Shown in pieces: positions 14,382 to 21,753 of a DNA stretch of 34,805 nt. The position numbers and the translations under genes are program-made. The DNA comes from DASUUR01 sp036373975. Lineage in GTDB: Bacteria; Patescibacteriota; Saccharimonadia; Saccharimonadales; Saccharimonadaceae. The stretch is from contig DASUUR010000080.1 in the NCBI GenBank assembly GCA_036373975.1, positions 1-34,805 of the forward strand, in the 5' to 3' direction. Position 1 is the first letter of the stretch; each line of letters starts with the position of its first letter. The notes under the pieces are model-generated. The model searched no databases and was not told the DNA's origin. It worked only from the letters and a program-made list of their open reading frames with translations.

Positions 14382-15230
14382 TTATTCTCGCGACTGTATG
14401 TAATCTGTATACATGTGCGGGTAGCGTATCTTTGCAAAGGCGAGCAAGTTGTGAAAGCGATCAACAGTATGTGGATGACTCGAAAGCAACCGCGCAACCA
14501 TAGCAAAGAACCCCATTTGTCTTTTCTGTGCCTGTAAGCCTTTCAAGCTAACGTGCTTTGATAGTTTATTCCCCACCATAAATCGCTGAAAGGCATGTAG
14601 TGCTTGCCCTAGATCACCACACACCGCCAAACCAATCTGATCGCCAGAGTATTGCGTTGCTCGCTCGTAGGGCAAAATAAATATATTGAAAATTTTAATC
14701 TTTTCAATGCTATCGACAATCATGCGCAAGAAGAATAGGCGATGATGCTTTGCCTTCAAAGCGCCAATAAACCGCGCTATAACCCATTTGATCTGCAACG
14801 ATGCCTCGCGGTCAAGTGTACCCTCGACCAGTTCGGAATTTAAAATAATAAATTTCGTATCAAAAAACTTCGCCAAAAACGCATTCACCGTACCCTCGGA
14901 GACGATATAAATATCCACCGGCTCCTTGTAGTCGAGAGCGTACACCACCTCTTTAAGAATGTGGTAGATTTCCGGAAAGTTATGAACCGATACTTTAACT
15001 GCGTTAGCCGTAAGACTGGCTTTCGCAATTTGCAGGGTTACCCAAACTATTCCAATAAGCGTCAGCAAGAAGCCGGCAATAGCCCAGTAGGTTGTGAATA
15101 TTATAAGCAGAGCAATGCCAACGACCGGCACAACTACCAGTAGTGCAAGATCAAACCGTGAATCTTCGGTGGTATGCATAAGAGCTTTTAACTCTGCTGC
15201 TGTAATTTTTTTAGGGTGTGGTTGCCGCAT
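14382..15230 (-). CDS. M48-family pseudoprotease (catalytic residues lost)
   Basis: 282 residues. Two TM segments (about 28-48 and 50-68) lead into an M48-like domain: EGTVNAFLAKFFDTKFIILNSELVEG, then WVIARFIGALKAKH, then ILPYERATQYSGDQIGLAVCGDL and LLSSHPHTVDRFHNL. In active members the second block reads as HELGH-IKxGH and the third as RAAEYSADRIG. Here HELGH is replaced by RFIGA (153-157) and the third zinc ligand Glu by Gln193. All three zinc ligands and the catalytic Glu are therefore missing, while the fold and flanking motifs remain. The reading frame is intact, so it is probably a maintained non-proteolytic membrane protein. The active HtpX is at 567-1442. Confidence 0.8.
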   Translation of the reverse strand: MRQPHPKKITAAELKALMHTTEDSRFDLALLVVVPVVGIALLIIFTTYWAIAGFLLTLIGIVWVTLQIAKASLTANAVKVSVHNFPEIYHILKEVVYALDYKEPVDIYIVSEGTVNAFLAKFFDTKFIILNSELVEGTLDREASLQIKWVIARFIGALKAKHHRLFFLRMIVDSIEKIKIFNIFILPYERATQYSGDQIGLAVCGDLGQALHAFQRFMVGNKLSKHVSLKGLQAQKRQMGFFAMVARLLSSHPHTVDRFHNLLAFAKIRYPHMYTDYIQSRE

Positions 15231-15277
15231 TCTGCCCGCTTTCTTAATTACAAGTTAGAAGACTATAATACAACAAT

Positions 15278-15306
15278 TTGCATACTTAAGTATATTATTA
15301 TATCAT
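15278..15306 (+). promoter_or_regulatory. promoter for the 15340 gene
   Basis: TTGCAT (15278-15283), 17-nt spacer, TATCAT (15301-15306). The start site would be about 27 nt before the ATG at 15340. Confidence 0.65.
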
Positions 15307-15339
15307 CGATTTGCTCCGTTCCATCGAGAAGGGTCAGAC

Positions 15340-15585
15340 ATGAAGAACTATTTCGTACACGGTGTCGGCGTCACGGCGATGAGGGCGGCCTACAAGCTGG
15401 CCCAGGTTGATGTGCAGGCATTGCCCGCATCGCCAGACGACTTCATCGCAGCCGGTCGCACCGATGGTCTGCTGGACTTCAACGGAGTCGATGGTTCGTG
15501 GGAAGCGGATCTTGACCTGACGGAGGACGTTGCTCAACAGATTCGCGAGCTCCCGGGCGTCGACGAAGTCTCGATCATAGGTTAA
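15340..15585 (+). CDS. small orphan protein (81 aa)
   Basis: 81 residues, acidic, soluble. AGAAGGG lies just upstream of the ATG. The frame has its own promoter and a strong terminator, which supports expression. The C-terminal segment DLTEDVAQQIRELPGVDEVSIIG reads as a helix plus strand of a ferredoxin-like alpha/beta unit, loosely like the end of I9-type propeptides, but this is too weak for a family call. G+C-rich codons compared with the flanks. Confidence 0.7.
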   Translation: MKNYFVHGVGVTAMRAAYKLAQVDVQALPASPDDFIAAGRTDGLLDFNGVDGSWEADLDLTEDVAQQIRELPGVDEVSIIG

Positions 15586-15599
15586 GTGCCACGCTCACT

Positions 15600-15641
15600 G
15601 TCGCCTGCTATGTCAAGTTATGACATAGCAAGCGACTTTTT
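15600..15641 (+). terminator. intrinsic terminator
   Basis: A long stem: GTCGC/GCGAC outside (15600-15604 / 15632-15636) and GCTATGTCA/TGACATAGC inside (15607-15615 / 15621-15629), followed by TTTTT. Confidence 0.9.
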
Positions 15642-15662
15642 CACTTCCCCTAGTTACTGAGT

Positions 15663-15700
15663 AACAAAACAGCACCACCAAATAGCGGTGCTGTTTTGTT
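15663..15700. terminator. bidirectional terminator
   Basis: A perfect 14-bp inverted repeat (15663-15676 / 15687-15700). The A/T-rich outer arms give a T tract on both strands. It ends the minus-strand gene at 15703 and backs up the plus-strand terminator at 15600. Confidence 0.88.
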
Positions 15701-15702
15701 GG

Positions 15703-15885
15703 CTACCTCCAGCCAAAAGCTTGACTCAGAATCCACAGCGTTATCGCAATGGAAATACAGAATAAGCCTAGGCCAATTGGACTGCCCCAGCTAAACCACG
15801 AACCATACCGACGCCAGTGCTTGAGACTGTTCTCGTAATAGTTATAGTTCTCTAGGTCTTGGGCAGCTTTGTCTTGCTGTGCCAT
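15703..15885 (-). CDS. small single-TM membrane protein (60 aa)
   Basis: 60 residues: a polar N-terminal helix (KAAQDLENYNYYENSLKHWRRYG) and one C-terminal TM (about 36-56) ending in FGWR. AAAGGGA lies 6-8 nt before the ATG and a terminator follows directly, so it is likely a real gene. No family recognised. Confidence 0.7.
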   Translation of the reverse strand: MAQQDKAAQDLENYNYYENSLKHWRRYGSWFSWGSPIGLGLFCISIAITLWILSQAFGWR

Positions 15886-16017
15886 AGTATCCCTTTTGTT
15901 ACGTTGATGAGAGGTTCATTCTCAAGTGGTCTTGTGTGTCCGGTCATGATATTCGTCGAATGATGACGCATGCCTGCTATAGGACGACCATGTTGCTGTT
16001 ATTAAACCACAAAGAAA

Positions 16018-16049
16018 AACACCCCGTCAACCTTAGTCGACGGGGTGTT
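16018..16049 (-). terminator. terminator of the 16064 gene
   Basis: An 11-bp perfect stem (16018-16028 / 16039-16049) with the T tract on the minus strand, 15 nt after the stop. Confidence 0.9.
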
Positions 16050-16063
16050 CATGGGGCGAGCGG

Positions 16064-16663
16064 TCATCTACCAAACAAGCCAGACTGTTCCGGCTCTGTA
16101 AGCACAGCCCCAAGGAACAGCCGGGTGCTGCCGTAGCCACAGACACCTTCGCCAAACACCGACACACCAGCCTCTCGCCAGGCAGGAGCATTGACGACGT
16201 AGGCAGCCAACCGAGCACGATCGGCGATAGTAGCCCCGTCAGAGTTCTGCTTGCCCAGCTCATCAAGATAGGCAACAACGGCAGCATGGAATGCGCTGTA
16301 AACCACAGCTGCATCGGGGTTCAGTGTTCGGACAAGCATCTCAGGCGCGCCCTCCCTGCTCCGCCACATCGGATTGAGCACAACGGCCGTACGACCCTCA
16401 AACTCCTTTAGGAGTTTGATCAACGCATGGAGGTTCTTGGCGCGGGCCTCTAATTGCGCGATGGCCTTGCGGTGCCGCGCAATCTTTCCCTGCAGCTTAT
16501 TTATGTCGCGGGGTCTGCAGTCGAACTCCCACCGCAAACCGGCGTGGTGAATCTCGGCCATGTAGGTACGCAGAGCACCACGGGCCTGTACCTGGTCGCG
16601 GTAACTAAATACCGCCTGATTCTGCATTCGGACATCATGAATGATCTCTTCCCTAGAACGCAC
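16064..16663 (-). CDS. orphan helical protein, dispersed paralog 1
   Basis: 199 residues from a GTG (16661-16663) with GAGGGG about 8 nt upstream. Helical and basic. Paralog of the gene at 17230: RDQVQARGALRTYMAEI, AGLRWEFDCRP and KLQ near the start, ALIKLLKEFEGRTA in the middle, YSAFHAAVVAYLDELGKQN after it, and a similar C-terminal end (WREAGVSVFGEG, TRLFLGAVL). No TM, signal or catalytic motif. Each copy has its own promoter and terminator. G+C-rich codons. Function unknown. Confidence 0.78.
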   Translation of the reverse strand: MRSREEIIHDVRMQNQAVFSYRDQVQARGALRTYMAEIHHAGLRWEFDCRPRDINKLQGKIARHRKAIAQLEARAKNLHALIKLLKEFEGRTAVVLNPMWRSREGAPEMLVRTLNPDAAVVYSAFHAAVVAYLDELGKQNSDGATIADRARLAAYVVNAPAWREAGVSVFGEGVCGYGSTRLFLGAVLTEPEQSGLFGR

Positions 16664-16697
16664 TTGAGTTCCCCTCGCTCTGTAGCGGACTACTAAA

Positions 16698-16703
16698 ACT
16701 ATA
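16698..16703 (-). promoter_or_regulatory. -10 box for paralog 1
   Basis: TATAGT on the minus strand 34 nt before the GTG. A similar TATAGT precedes paralog 2 at a like distance (17833-17838). Confidence 0.5.
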
Positions 16704-16723
16704 CGATGAAATATAGCTTTTAG

Positions 16724-17140
16724 CTAGTTCCCCAACTCCTTTTGAGACCAGGCGAAGCTGGCTGCGATTAGCTTTTCCAACACAGCAAGATCAACATCAT
16801 CGAGCTTATTAATATATAAGCAGCCAACACTTGTTTTGTGCTTGCCCAGATTCTTAAGTAGCTCAGAGAACTTTCGCGGGTACACGTACAGGGTTAGGTT
16901 TTGCTTACGTGGCGAAAAGGCGGCTAGCGGCCAGTCGCCTTCTTGCGTGCTGCGATCAGACTTGTAATGATACATGCCAAAGCCGATCATGCTCGGCCCC
17001 CACATCTTCGGCTCTAACCCCGTTACCCGCTTATACATTTCTAATAACACAAAAGCGTCTTTGCGGCGACGCTCATTCTCAACACTGTTTATAAAATCTT
17101 CAACACTTGCATCCGTAACTTTAGTTTTGATTTCTGCCAT
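16724..17140 (-). CDS. DUF1801 family protein
   Basis: 138 residues, full length for DUF1801. KMWGPSMIGFGMYHYKS, then EGDWPLAAFSPRKQNLTLYV, is the family signature of this YdhG-like group, a small fold of unknown biochemical role related to the YjbR/CyaY shape. It lies between the two dispersed paralogs but has less G+C-rich codons, so it does not look part of that duplication. Its TACTAT -10 (17147-17152) ends 6 nt before the ATG, suggesting a leaderless mRNA. Confidence 0.88.
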   Translation of the reverse strand: MAEIKTKVTDASVEDFINSVENERRRKDAFVLLEMYKRVTGLEPKMWGPSMIGFGMYHYKSDRSTQEGDWPLAAFSPRKQNLTLYVYPRKFSELLKNLGKHKTSVGCLYINKLDDVDLAVLEKLIAASFAWSQKELGN

Positions 17141-17165
17141 ATGTCTATAGTACCAATACTGAAAG

Positions 17166-17194
17166 CACCCCGCCAGCCAAAGACTGGCGGGGTG
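17166..17194 (-). terminator. terminator of the 17230 gene
   Basis: An 11-bp perfect stem (17166-17176 / 17184-17194) with a short CTTTC tail on the minus strand. Confidence 0.75.
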
Positions 17195-17229
17195 TCCGCA
17201 ACGATCGGTGAGTACAGCGCCTCAGCTAC

Positions 17230-17799
17230 TTACGCGAAATCGGCCAGCACTGTCTTGAGGAACCAGCGGGTCTCAAGACTGCTAAAGCCGTTTCCGGGAG
17301 CCGCAACGCCAGCCTGCCGCCACTGCTCCGGATGAATCACCGCAGCCGCCTGGCATGCCAGCTCAACCGCCTTTGGCAAGTCGGGATTCTTCTTGCTCAG
17401 TTCGTTCAAGTAGGCTGTGACCGCCTCGTGGAAAGCACGGTACGTCGCAATCTCCTGGGACGTGATGATCCGCGTGAGCGTCTCATTCTTGGCATCACCC
17501 ACCGTTGGGTTGGGCTGTAGTGCAGCCCGGCCTTCAAGCGTCTTGAGAAGCTGGATGAACTGCAAGAACCGCCCCAATTGCCCTCGCAACTCCTTGAGAT
17601 TCCCCAGGTGTTTCTGGGGGCAGGCCTGCAGCTTGTCGGCATTGAACGGGAAGTAATCAAACTCGTAGCGCAGCCCCACACCAATGACCTCTCGCATGTA
17701 GATCGCCAGGGCTTGGCGAGCAGCGGCTCGATCGCGGTCCTTGAATCGCCGTCGGTTGTGCTGATCGACCCTACGACGAATCTCATCCAAAGTACCCAC
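17230..17799 (-). CDS. orphan helical protein, dispersed paralog 2
   Basis: 189 residues from GTG 17797-17799, chosen because GGAG lies 6 nt upstream and it matches the start of paralog 1; the frame stays open to an ATG at 17850. Paralog of 16064: RDRAAARQALAIYMREV, GLRYEFDYFP, KLQ, FIQLLKTLEGRAA, YRAFHEAVTAYLNELSKKN, WRQAGVAAPGNG and TRWFLKTVL all have counterparts in the same order. Soluble and helical. TATAGT at 17833-17838. Function unknown. Confidence 0.78.
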   Translation of the reverse strand: MGTLDEIRRRVDQHNRRRFKDRDRAAARQALAIYMREVIGVGLRYEFDYFPFNADKLQACPQKHLGNLKELRGQLGRFLQFIQLLKTLEGRAALQPNPTVGDAKNETLTRIITSQEIATYRAFHEAVTAYLNELSKKNPDLPKAVELACQAAAVIHPEQWRQAGVAAPGNGFSSLETRWFLKTVLADFA

Positions 17800-17909
17800 T
17801 TGTACTCCAATCAGGTTGTAACGGATACCGAAACTATAGCATGAATTCAAACTACCGCCTACCGGCGCTTCTAAAAGTTGCTTTTCTGCGCGTGAAGAAG
17901 GTTATTTTG

Positions 17910-18668
17910 TCATGTATTTTCATCGAGCCGTTGCACGATCGCGAGTCGCCGCACTATGCCCCCAACGTCATCTGGGAGCTGGTCGAATGTATCAACCAGC
18001 CCTTTTTGCCGTCGCTCTAGAATGTCTCTGATGTCCGCTTTTGGATGGGCCGAGCGGAGAATATCCATGGCATCTTCACCCTCTTGCAGGCACAATTCAA
18101 CCGCCAGTGAAGCGAGCATGCCGTGGGTAGCACGCGAGCGTGTTTCGTTTGGCGGGAGACGCTCAACGTCATCGCCATGCAAAAATCTCCGCTCTGCCGG
18201 TACGGTAACAGTCGCACCTGCACGCGTAACCCGTATTGGATTAGCCGGCGTAAAGATACCCGTCGACTGGAGGTGCCGTAGCCAAGCAACCTCACCAATA
18301 CCTGCAATCGCTTCATCATAAAAGAAATTCGCCCCCACAGATTCACTCATGGCAATGCTATGCGTTAAACCGTGAGCAAGCAGGGCATTCAGATAGACTT
18401 CTTGGGTACGGGGAAGGTTCTCTTGCGGCGGCACTATCACGAGGAGCTGATCGGTTTTAGCATGGTACCCCTCGTAAACCGGTGAACCATCCGCGTTTTG
18501 TAATGGCGGGAGGTCTGGTTTCTGGGCCCACATTTCTGGCGTAACACTACGGGCAATAGCAGCGCGAGCAAGCGGCAAGGGCCACGCCTGCCGTTGTTCA
18601 AAAAATCCGTGCACTTCGCGGAGCAGACCGTCAAATTCTGGGTTGTGCCATTCTTTTATCTCGGACAT
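17910..18668 (-). CDS. gluzincin-like protein with degenerate HExxH (tentative)
   Basis: 252 residues, soluble. The segment LNALLAHGLTHSIAMSES, followed 16 residues later by FFYDEAIAGIGEVAWLRHL, resembles the gluzincin layout HExxH ... EGlA, with HGLTH at 99-103 where the catalytic Glu is Gly and a possible third ligand Glu119. If that reading is right, zinc could still bind but peptide hydrolysis would be lost. The C-terminal half is helical. No ribosome-binding site is visible before the ATG. No firm family assignment. Confidence 0.55.
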   Translation of the reverse strand: MSEIKEWHNPEFDGLLREVHGFFEQRQAWPLPLARAAIARSVTPEMWAQKPDLPPLQNADGSPVYEGYHAKTDQLLVIVPPQENLPRTQEVYLNALLAHGLTHSIAMSESVGANFFYDEAIAGIGEVAWLRHLQSTGIFTPANPIRVTRAGATVTVPAERRFLHGDDVERLPPNETRSRATHGMLASLAVELCLQEGEDAMDILRSAHPKADIRDILERRQKGLVDTFDQLPDDVGGIVRRLAIVQRLDENT

Positions 18669-18799
18669 AGTTACTTACAATATACGGATCCGCCAAACAA
18701 TGCAACATTGATGCAACGCAACACACCCCGAATTGGGCAGCTATTGCCATAAACGCGTATACTAGGAATAGGTGTAATTAATTTGCGAAAGGAGCGCCT

Positions 18800-19036
18800 A
18801 TGCCCTACTCAAGCATTAATGACTTACCTGACAACGTGCGGAACCCTCTCCCCACACATGCCCAAGAAATATTTAAAGAAGCGTTTAATAACGCGTACGA
18901 AGAATACAAGAACCCCGAAGACAGAAAGAAAGATGGCGACCGTGAAAACACAGCCCGAAGAGTTGCCTGGAGTGCAGTGAAACAAAAATATGAAAAGGGT
19001 GACGATGGCAAATGGCACCCAAAGGAGGATAACTAA
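18800..19036 (+). CDS. chaB: ChaB family protein
   Basis: 78 residues, the family length. The ChaB core is clear: SINDLPDNVRNPLPTHAQEIFKEAFNNAYEEY and then ARRVAWSAVKQKY. In Escherichia coli ChaB is linked to cation transport regulation; in many bacteria it accompanies general stress genes. GAAAGGAG lies 8 nt before the ATG and a TATACT stands near 18758. Its stop shares one base with the start of the SDR gene, so the two are cotranslated. Confidence 0.95.
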   Translation: MPYSSINDLPDNVRNPLPTHAQEIFKEAFNNAYEEYKNPEDRKKDGDRENTARRVAWSAVKQKYEKGDDGKWHPKEDN

Positions 19037-19938
19037 TGAATACCACGCCGCAATATATTATGCAGGATCCGCGTACGCAGTATGATCAATTAGATATCCC
19101 CGCTAACCAGACTCAGCCCGAGCCTGGCGAGGATAGAAAGCTCATCCCACAAGCCGATCACGGCGAAAAAAGCTATGTCGGCTCCGGTAGACTGGCCGGC
19201 AGAAAAGCGCTTATAACCGGTGGCGACTCAGGTATCGGCCGAGCCGTAGCAATTGCCTACGCCCGTGAGGGTGCTGATGTCGCTATTCTCTATCTGCCAG
19301 AAGAAAAGAAAGACGCCGAAACAACGCTTTCCTTAATCGAAGAAGCCGGACAAAAAGCCATCCCGATTGAAGGCGATATCAAAAACGAGGATTTTTGTGT
19401 CAAAACTATCGAGAAAGTCGTGGCCGAATTAGGAGGTCTCGACATCCTGGTTAACAATGCCGGCAAGCAAGTTTTCGTTGAAAATATCGAAGACCTCACC
19501 ACTCAACAATTTGAGCACACCTTCCAAACAAACGTATTCGCCATATTTTGGCTAACCAAGGCAGCAGTTGCACACATGCCGGCGGGGTCAACCGTTATAA
19601 ATACCACCTCTATTCAGTCCTACCAACCCTCTGCGGGTCTTCTCGACTATGCGGCCACCAAAGGTGCAGTCACCACCCTCACGAAGGGCTTGTCCCAAAT
19701 GCTTATCGAGCGCGGCATACGCGTCAACGGGGTGGCACCGGGCCCAATTTGGACACCTCTTCAGCCGAGTCACGGCCAACCAAGTGAAAAACTCGCAAAT
19801 TTTGGCAAAGATACGCCAGTGGGCCGGCCAGGTCAACCCGCTGAACTCGCCCCCACCTATGTGTTCCTTGCATCACAAGAATCAAGCTACATCACAGGTG
19901 AAATAATAGGCGTCACCGGCGGCAAGCTCCTCTCGTAG
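19036..19938 (+). CDS. SDR-family oxidoreductase (GSP39/YdaD type)
   Basis: 300 residues. The N-terminal extension (about 50 residues with QPEPGEDRKLIPQADHGEKSY) is typical of the general-stress SDR group. Then comes a classical Rossmann domain: TGGDSGIG at 61-68 for NAD(P) binding, NNAG at 140-143, and catalytic Ser192, Tyr205 and Lys209 (DYAATKG). The substrate is unknown. AAAGGAGG precedes the ATG. It forms a two-gene unit with chaB, and the hsp20 gene follows with its own heat-shock promoter, so this looks like a stress island. Confidence 0.95.
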   Translation: MNTTPQYIMQDPRTQYDQLDIPANQTQPEPGEDRKLIPQADHGEKSYVGSGRLAGRKALITGGDSGIGRAVAIAYAREGADVAILYLPEEKKDAETTLSLIEEAGQKAIPIEGDIKNEDFCVKTIEKVVAELGGLDILVNNAGKQVFVENIEDLTTQQFEHTFQTNVFAIFWLTKAAVAHMPAGSTVINTTSIQSYQPSAGLLDYAATKGAVTTLTKGLSQMLIERGIRVNGVAPGPIWTPLQPSHGQPSEKLANFGKDTPVGRPGQPAELAPTYVFLASQESSYITGEIIGVTGGKLLS

Positions 19939-19949
19939 TCTTGAGCCTA

Positions 19950-19976
19950 TTAGCACTCTTGACATTAGAGTGCCAG
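19950..19976 (+). promoter_or_regulatory. CIRCE operator (HrcA site)
   Basis: TTAGCACTC, 9-nt spacer, GAGTGCCAG. The left arm is a perfect match to the CIRCE consensus and the right arm differs near its end. It implies repression of hsp20 by HrcA, whose gene is not in the window. Confidence 0.93.
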
Positions 19977-19987
19977 GTTTCTACAAT
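19959..19987 (+). promoter_or_regulatory. hsp20 promoter
   Basis: TTGACA (19959-19964) lies inside the CIRCE spacer, then a 17-nt spacer and TACAAT (19982-19987). HrcA bound to CIRCE would directly cover the -35 box. The leader is about 50 nt. Confidence 0.9.
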
Positions 19988-20045
19988 CAAATTAGAAGCT
20001 AGTTATGCTTCTCACAGAGTTATTAATATAATGAAAGGAGAGCTA

Positions 20046-20477
20046 ATGAGCAACCTAACCAAATGGGATCCGTTTGCGGAGTTAAGCGCGCTCCAAAAAC
20101 AATTCTTTGGCGACGATTGGATGACATCGTTTAAGGGAGTCAGCATCCCCACTACCGATGTCTACACAAAAGACAATCAACTTAAGGTTGAAGCACACTT
20201 GCCCAACTTTGAACAAGACGACGTGAATATTCATATCGAAAATAACGCCTTAGTTATCAGCGCTGAGCGACACGAAAAAGAAGAAGACAAAGACAAAAAA
20301 TATGTGGTTCGCGAAAGCTCGAGCAGCTTCTACCGCCGCATTGCACTGCCCGAAAGGGCCGACGCCGATAAGATTGAGGCGCGGCTTGACGACGGCGTGC
20401 TGAAGGTCAGCATTCCGCTCACGCCATTACCAGAGCCAAAAAAGATTGCGATCACCGGCTCTAACAAGAAGAAATAG
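20046..20477 (+). CDS. hsp20: Hsp20 small heat-shock protein
   Basis: 143 residues from the ATG at 20046, preceded by AAAGGAGAG; the frame is open further upstream but that part overlaps the promoter. N-terminal arm WDPFAELSALQKQFF, then the alpha-crystallin domain (about 33-125) with LKVEAHLPNF, VRESSSSFYRRIALPERAD and the closing DDGVLKVSIPL motif. The short polar tail ends in lysines. Acts as an ATP-independent holdase. Single gene under CIRCE control and closed by a terminator. Confidence 0.97.
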   Translation: MSNLTKWDPFAELSALQKQFFGDDWMTSFKGVSIPTTDVYTKDNQLKVEAHLPNFEQDDVNIHIENNALVISAERHEKEEDKDKKYVVRESSSSFYRRIALPERADADKIEARLDDGVLKVSIPLTPLPEPKKIAITGSNKKK

Positions 20478-20490
20478 GCCAAGTAGGCAT

Positions 20491-20525
20491 AACAAAAAGG
20501 ACCCCCACACGAGGTCCTTTTTGTT
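20491..20525. terminator. bidirectional terminator
   Basis: A perfect 13-bp inverted repeat (20491-20503 / 20513-20525) with A-rich and T-rich arms, serving hsp20 and the convergent 20524 gene. Confidence 0.93.
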
Positions 20526-21066
20526 ATGGATGGCCAGCGCTACTTTCTAGTTCTGCGAGTAGCTTATTAGCACGTCTAACGACTGCGTTAGATTTGTGGT
20601 TTTGCTGAATCTTGAGCAATGCGGTCATTTCGGCTGCAGAAAAGAAGCCGTCTCTTGTAAATTGAACCAGAGTATCCATTGCATTCGCAGCGACAATCCA
20701 GTCAACACGCTTGTTGGACAATAGCTGCCGGAGCCACTCTACCGCAATCTGCTTTTGGGCGTTCGTTAGGGCAACTTGACTGTAAATTTGCGCTAAGTGC
20801 CACTGAATAGACGGTTGGGTGCTAGCGGTCAGTTCACTCTGAAACTTGTCAATGTATGGCAAAAGCCAATCTGGGTGCTTACGACAAACTTTTTCAAGTG
20901 CATCGGCAGCCCGCATACGCACCCACGCATCTTGATCAAATAGGCACTTATACAGCTCGTCGAGCCGGGACCTATCATGCAATACAAGCTCAATCACCTC
21001 ATCCACTCTACCGAGTGAATTTGCATGGCCACCGGCCCGCAGCATTTCTGTAAATTTCTCGATCAT
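20524..21066 (-). CDS. HEAT-repeat-like protein
   Basis: 180 residues, all-helical. Repeated pairs of helices with the HEAT/ARM look: LFDQDAWVRMRAADALEKVCRKHPDWL, then QPSIQWHLAQIYSQVAL, then VDWIVAANAMDTLVQF, then SNAVVRRANKLLAEL. Likely a protein-protein interaction scaffold. It starts 6 nt after the cyclase-family gene on the same strand, so they are an operon. No enzymatic motif. Confidence 0.72.
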   Translation of the reverse strand: MIEKFTEMLRAGGHANSLGRVDEVIELVLHDRSRLDELYKCLFDQDAWVRMRAADALEKVCRKHPDWLLPYIDKFQSELTASTQPSIQWHLAQIYSQVALTNAQKQIAVEWLRQLLSNKRVDWIVAANAMDTLVQFTRDGFFSAAEMTALLKIQQNHKSNAVVRRANKLLAELESSAGHP

Positions 21067-21072
21067 TCCCCG

Positions 21073-21684
21073 CTAAATCTCCGCAATAACTCGAGCCGGC
21101 GCAGCATGTAGCTCAAGCCTAATCGGCAGAGCACTTAAACGAAACCGCTTGCCCGCAACCGCTCCTAAATTAATAAGATTCTCAATTAGCAGGACATCAT
21201 TATCAAGTAGTGCTTTGTGTATTGGGTAGGGCTCATCGTGGTCAAAGCTGATCATATCGGCACCCACTAAGTTCACCTTCTTGCTTACAAGATACTCGGC
21301 TAACTGGAGCGAAATCTTTGGATAATCAGTTGCATAGGCCGGGTCTTTGTAGTTGTCCCCTGAGCCCGTATAAAAAAGTACGGCGTCGCCTTGGCTTACT
21401 TCAACCCCGGCAAGAAGATCTACAGCAAGTTCTGCCCTACCCCTAGCGTCAACACAGACCGCCTGGCAAACAAACCGCTCAACCGGATAGTCAGAAAGCA
21501 AGGCACCCTTCTCGAGCATATGGTCTGGGGCGTCAATATGCGTGCCGAGATGGTTATTAATATGGATAATGTGATCGACAAATCCAACCGTTTCAAGCGT
21601 CCCCGCCTGCTCGAACACAGGCCTAGCATCGCCGGGAAAGACTACTGTTTCTTCATTAACTGGCATCGATAGGTCAACGATCAT
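21073..21684 (-). CDS. cyclase/kynurenine formamidase-like metal hydrolase
   Basis: 203 residues. The family metal site HxGTHxDxPxH is intact (H45, H49, D51, H55), followed by GDAVLFYTG and the C-terminal H-E/D-containing region. PF04199-type enzymes hydrolyse arylformamides or close cyclic intermediates in antibiotic pathways, so the substrate cannot be read from sequence. AAAGGAG precedes the ATG. Operon with the HEAT-like gene. Confidence 0.88.
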   Translation of the reverse strand: MIVDLSMPVNEETVVFPGDARPVFEQAGTLETVGFVDHIIHINNHLGTHIDAPDHMLEKGALLSDYPVERFVCQAVCVDARGRAELAVDLLAGVEVSQGDAVLFYTGSGDNYKDPAYATDYPKISLQLAEYLVSKKVNLVGADMISFDHDEPYPIHKALLDNDVLLIENLINLGAVAGKRFRLSALPIRLELHAAPARVIAEI

Positions 21685-21753
21685 ACAACGCTCCTTTTAG
21701 ACGGATTCTATTACGTTTACTATAGCAGGGATATTGAAACCGGGCGTCAATTA

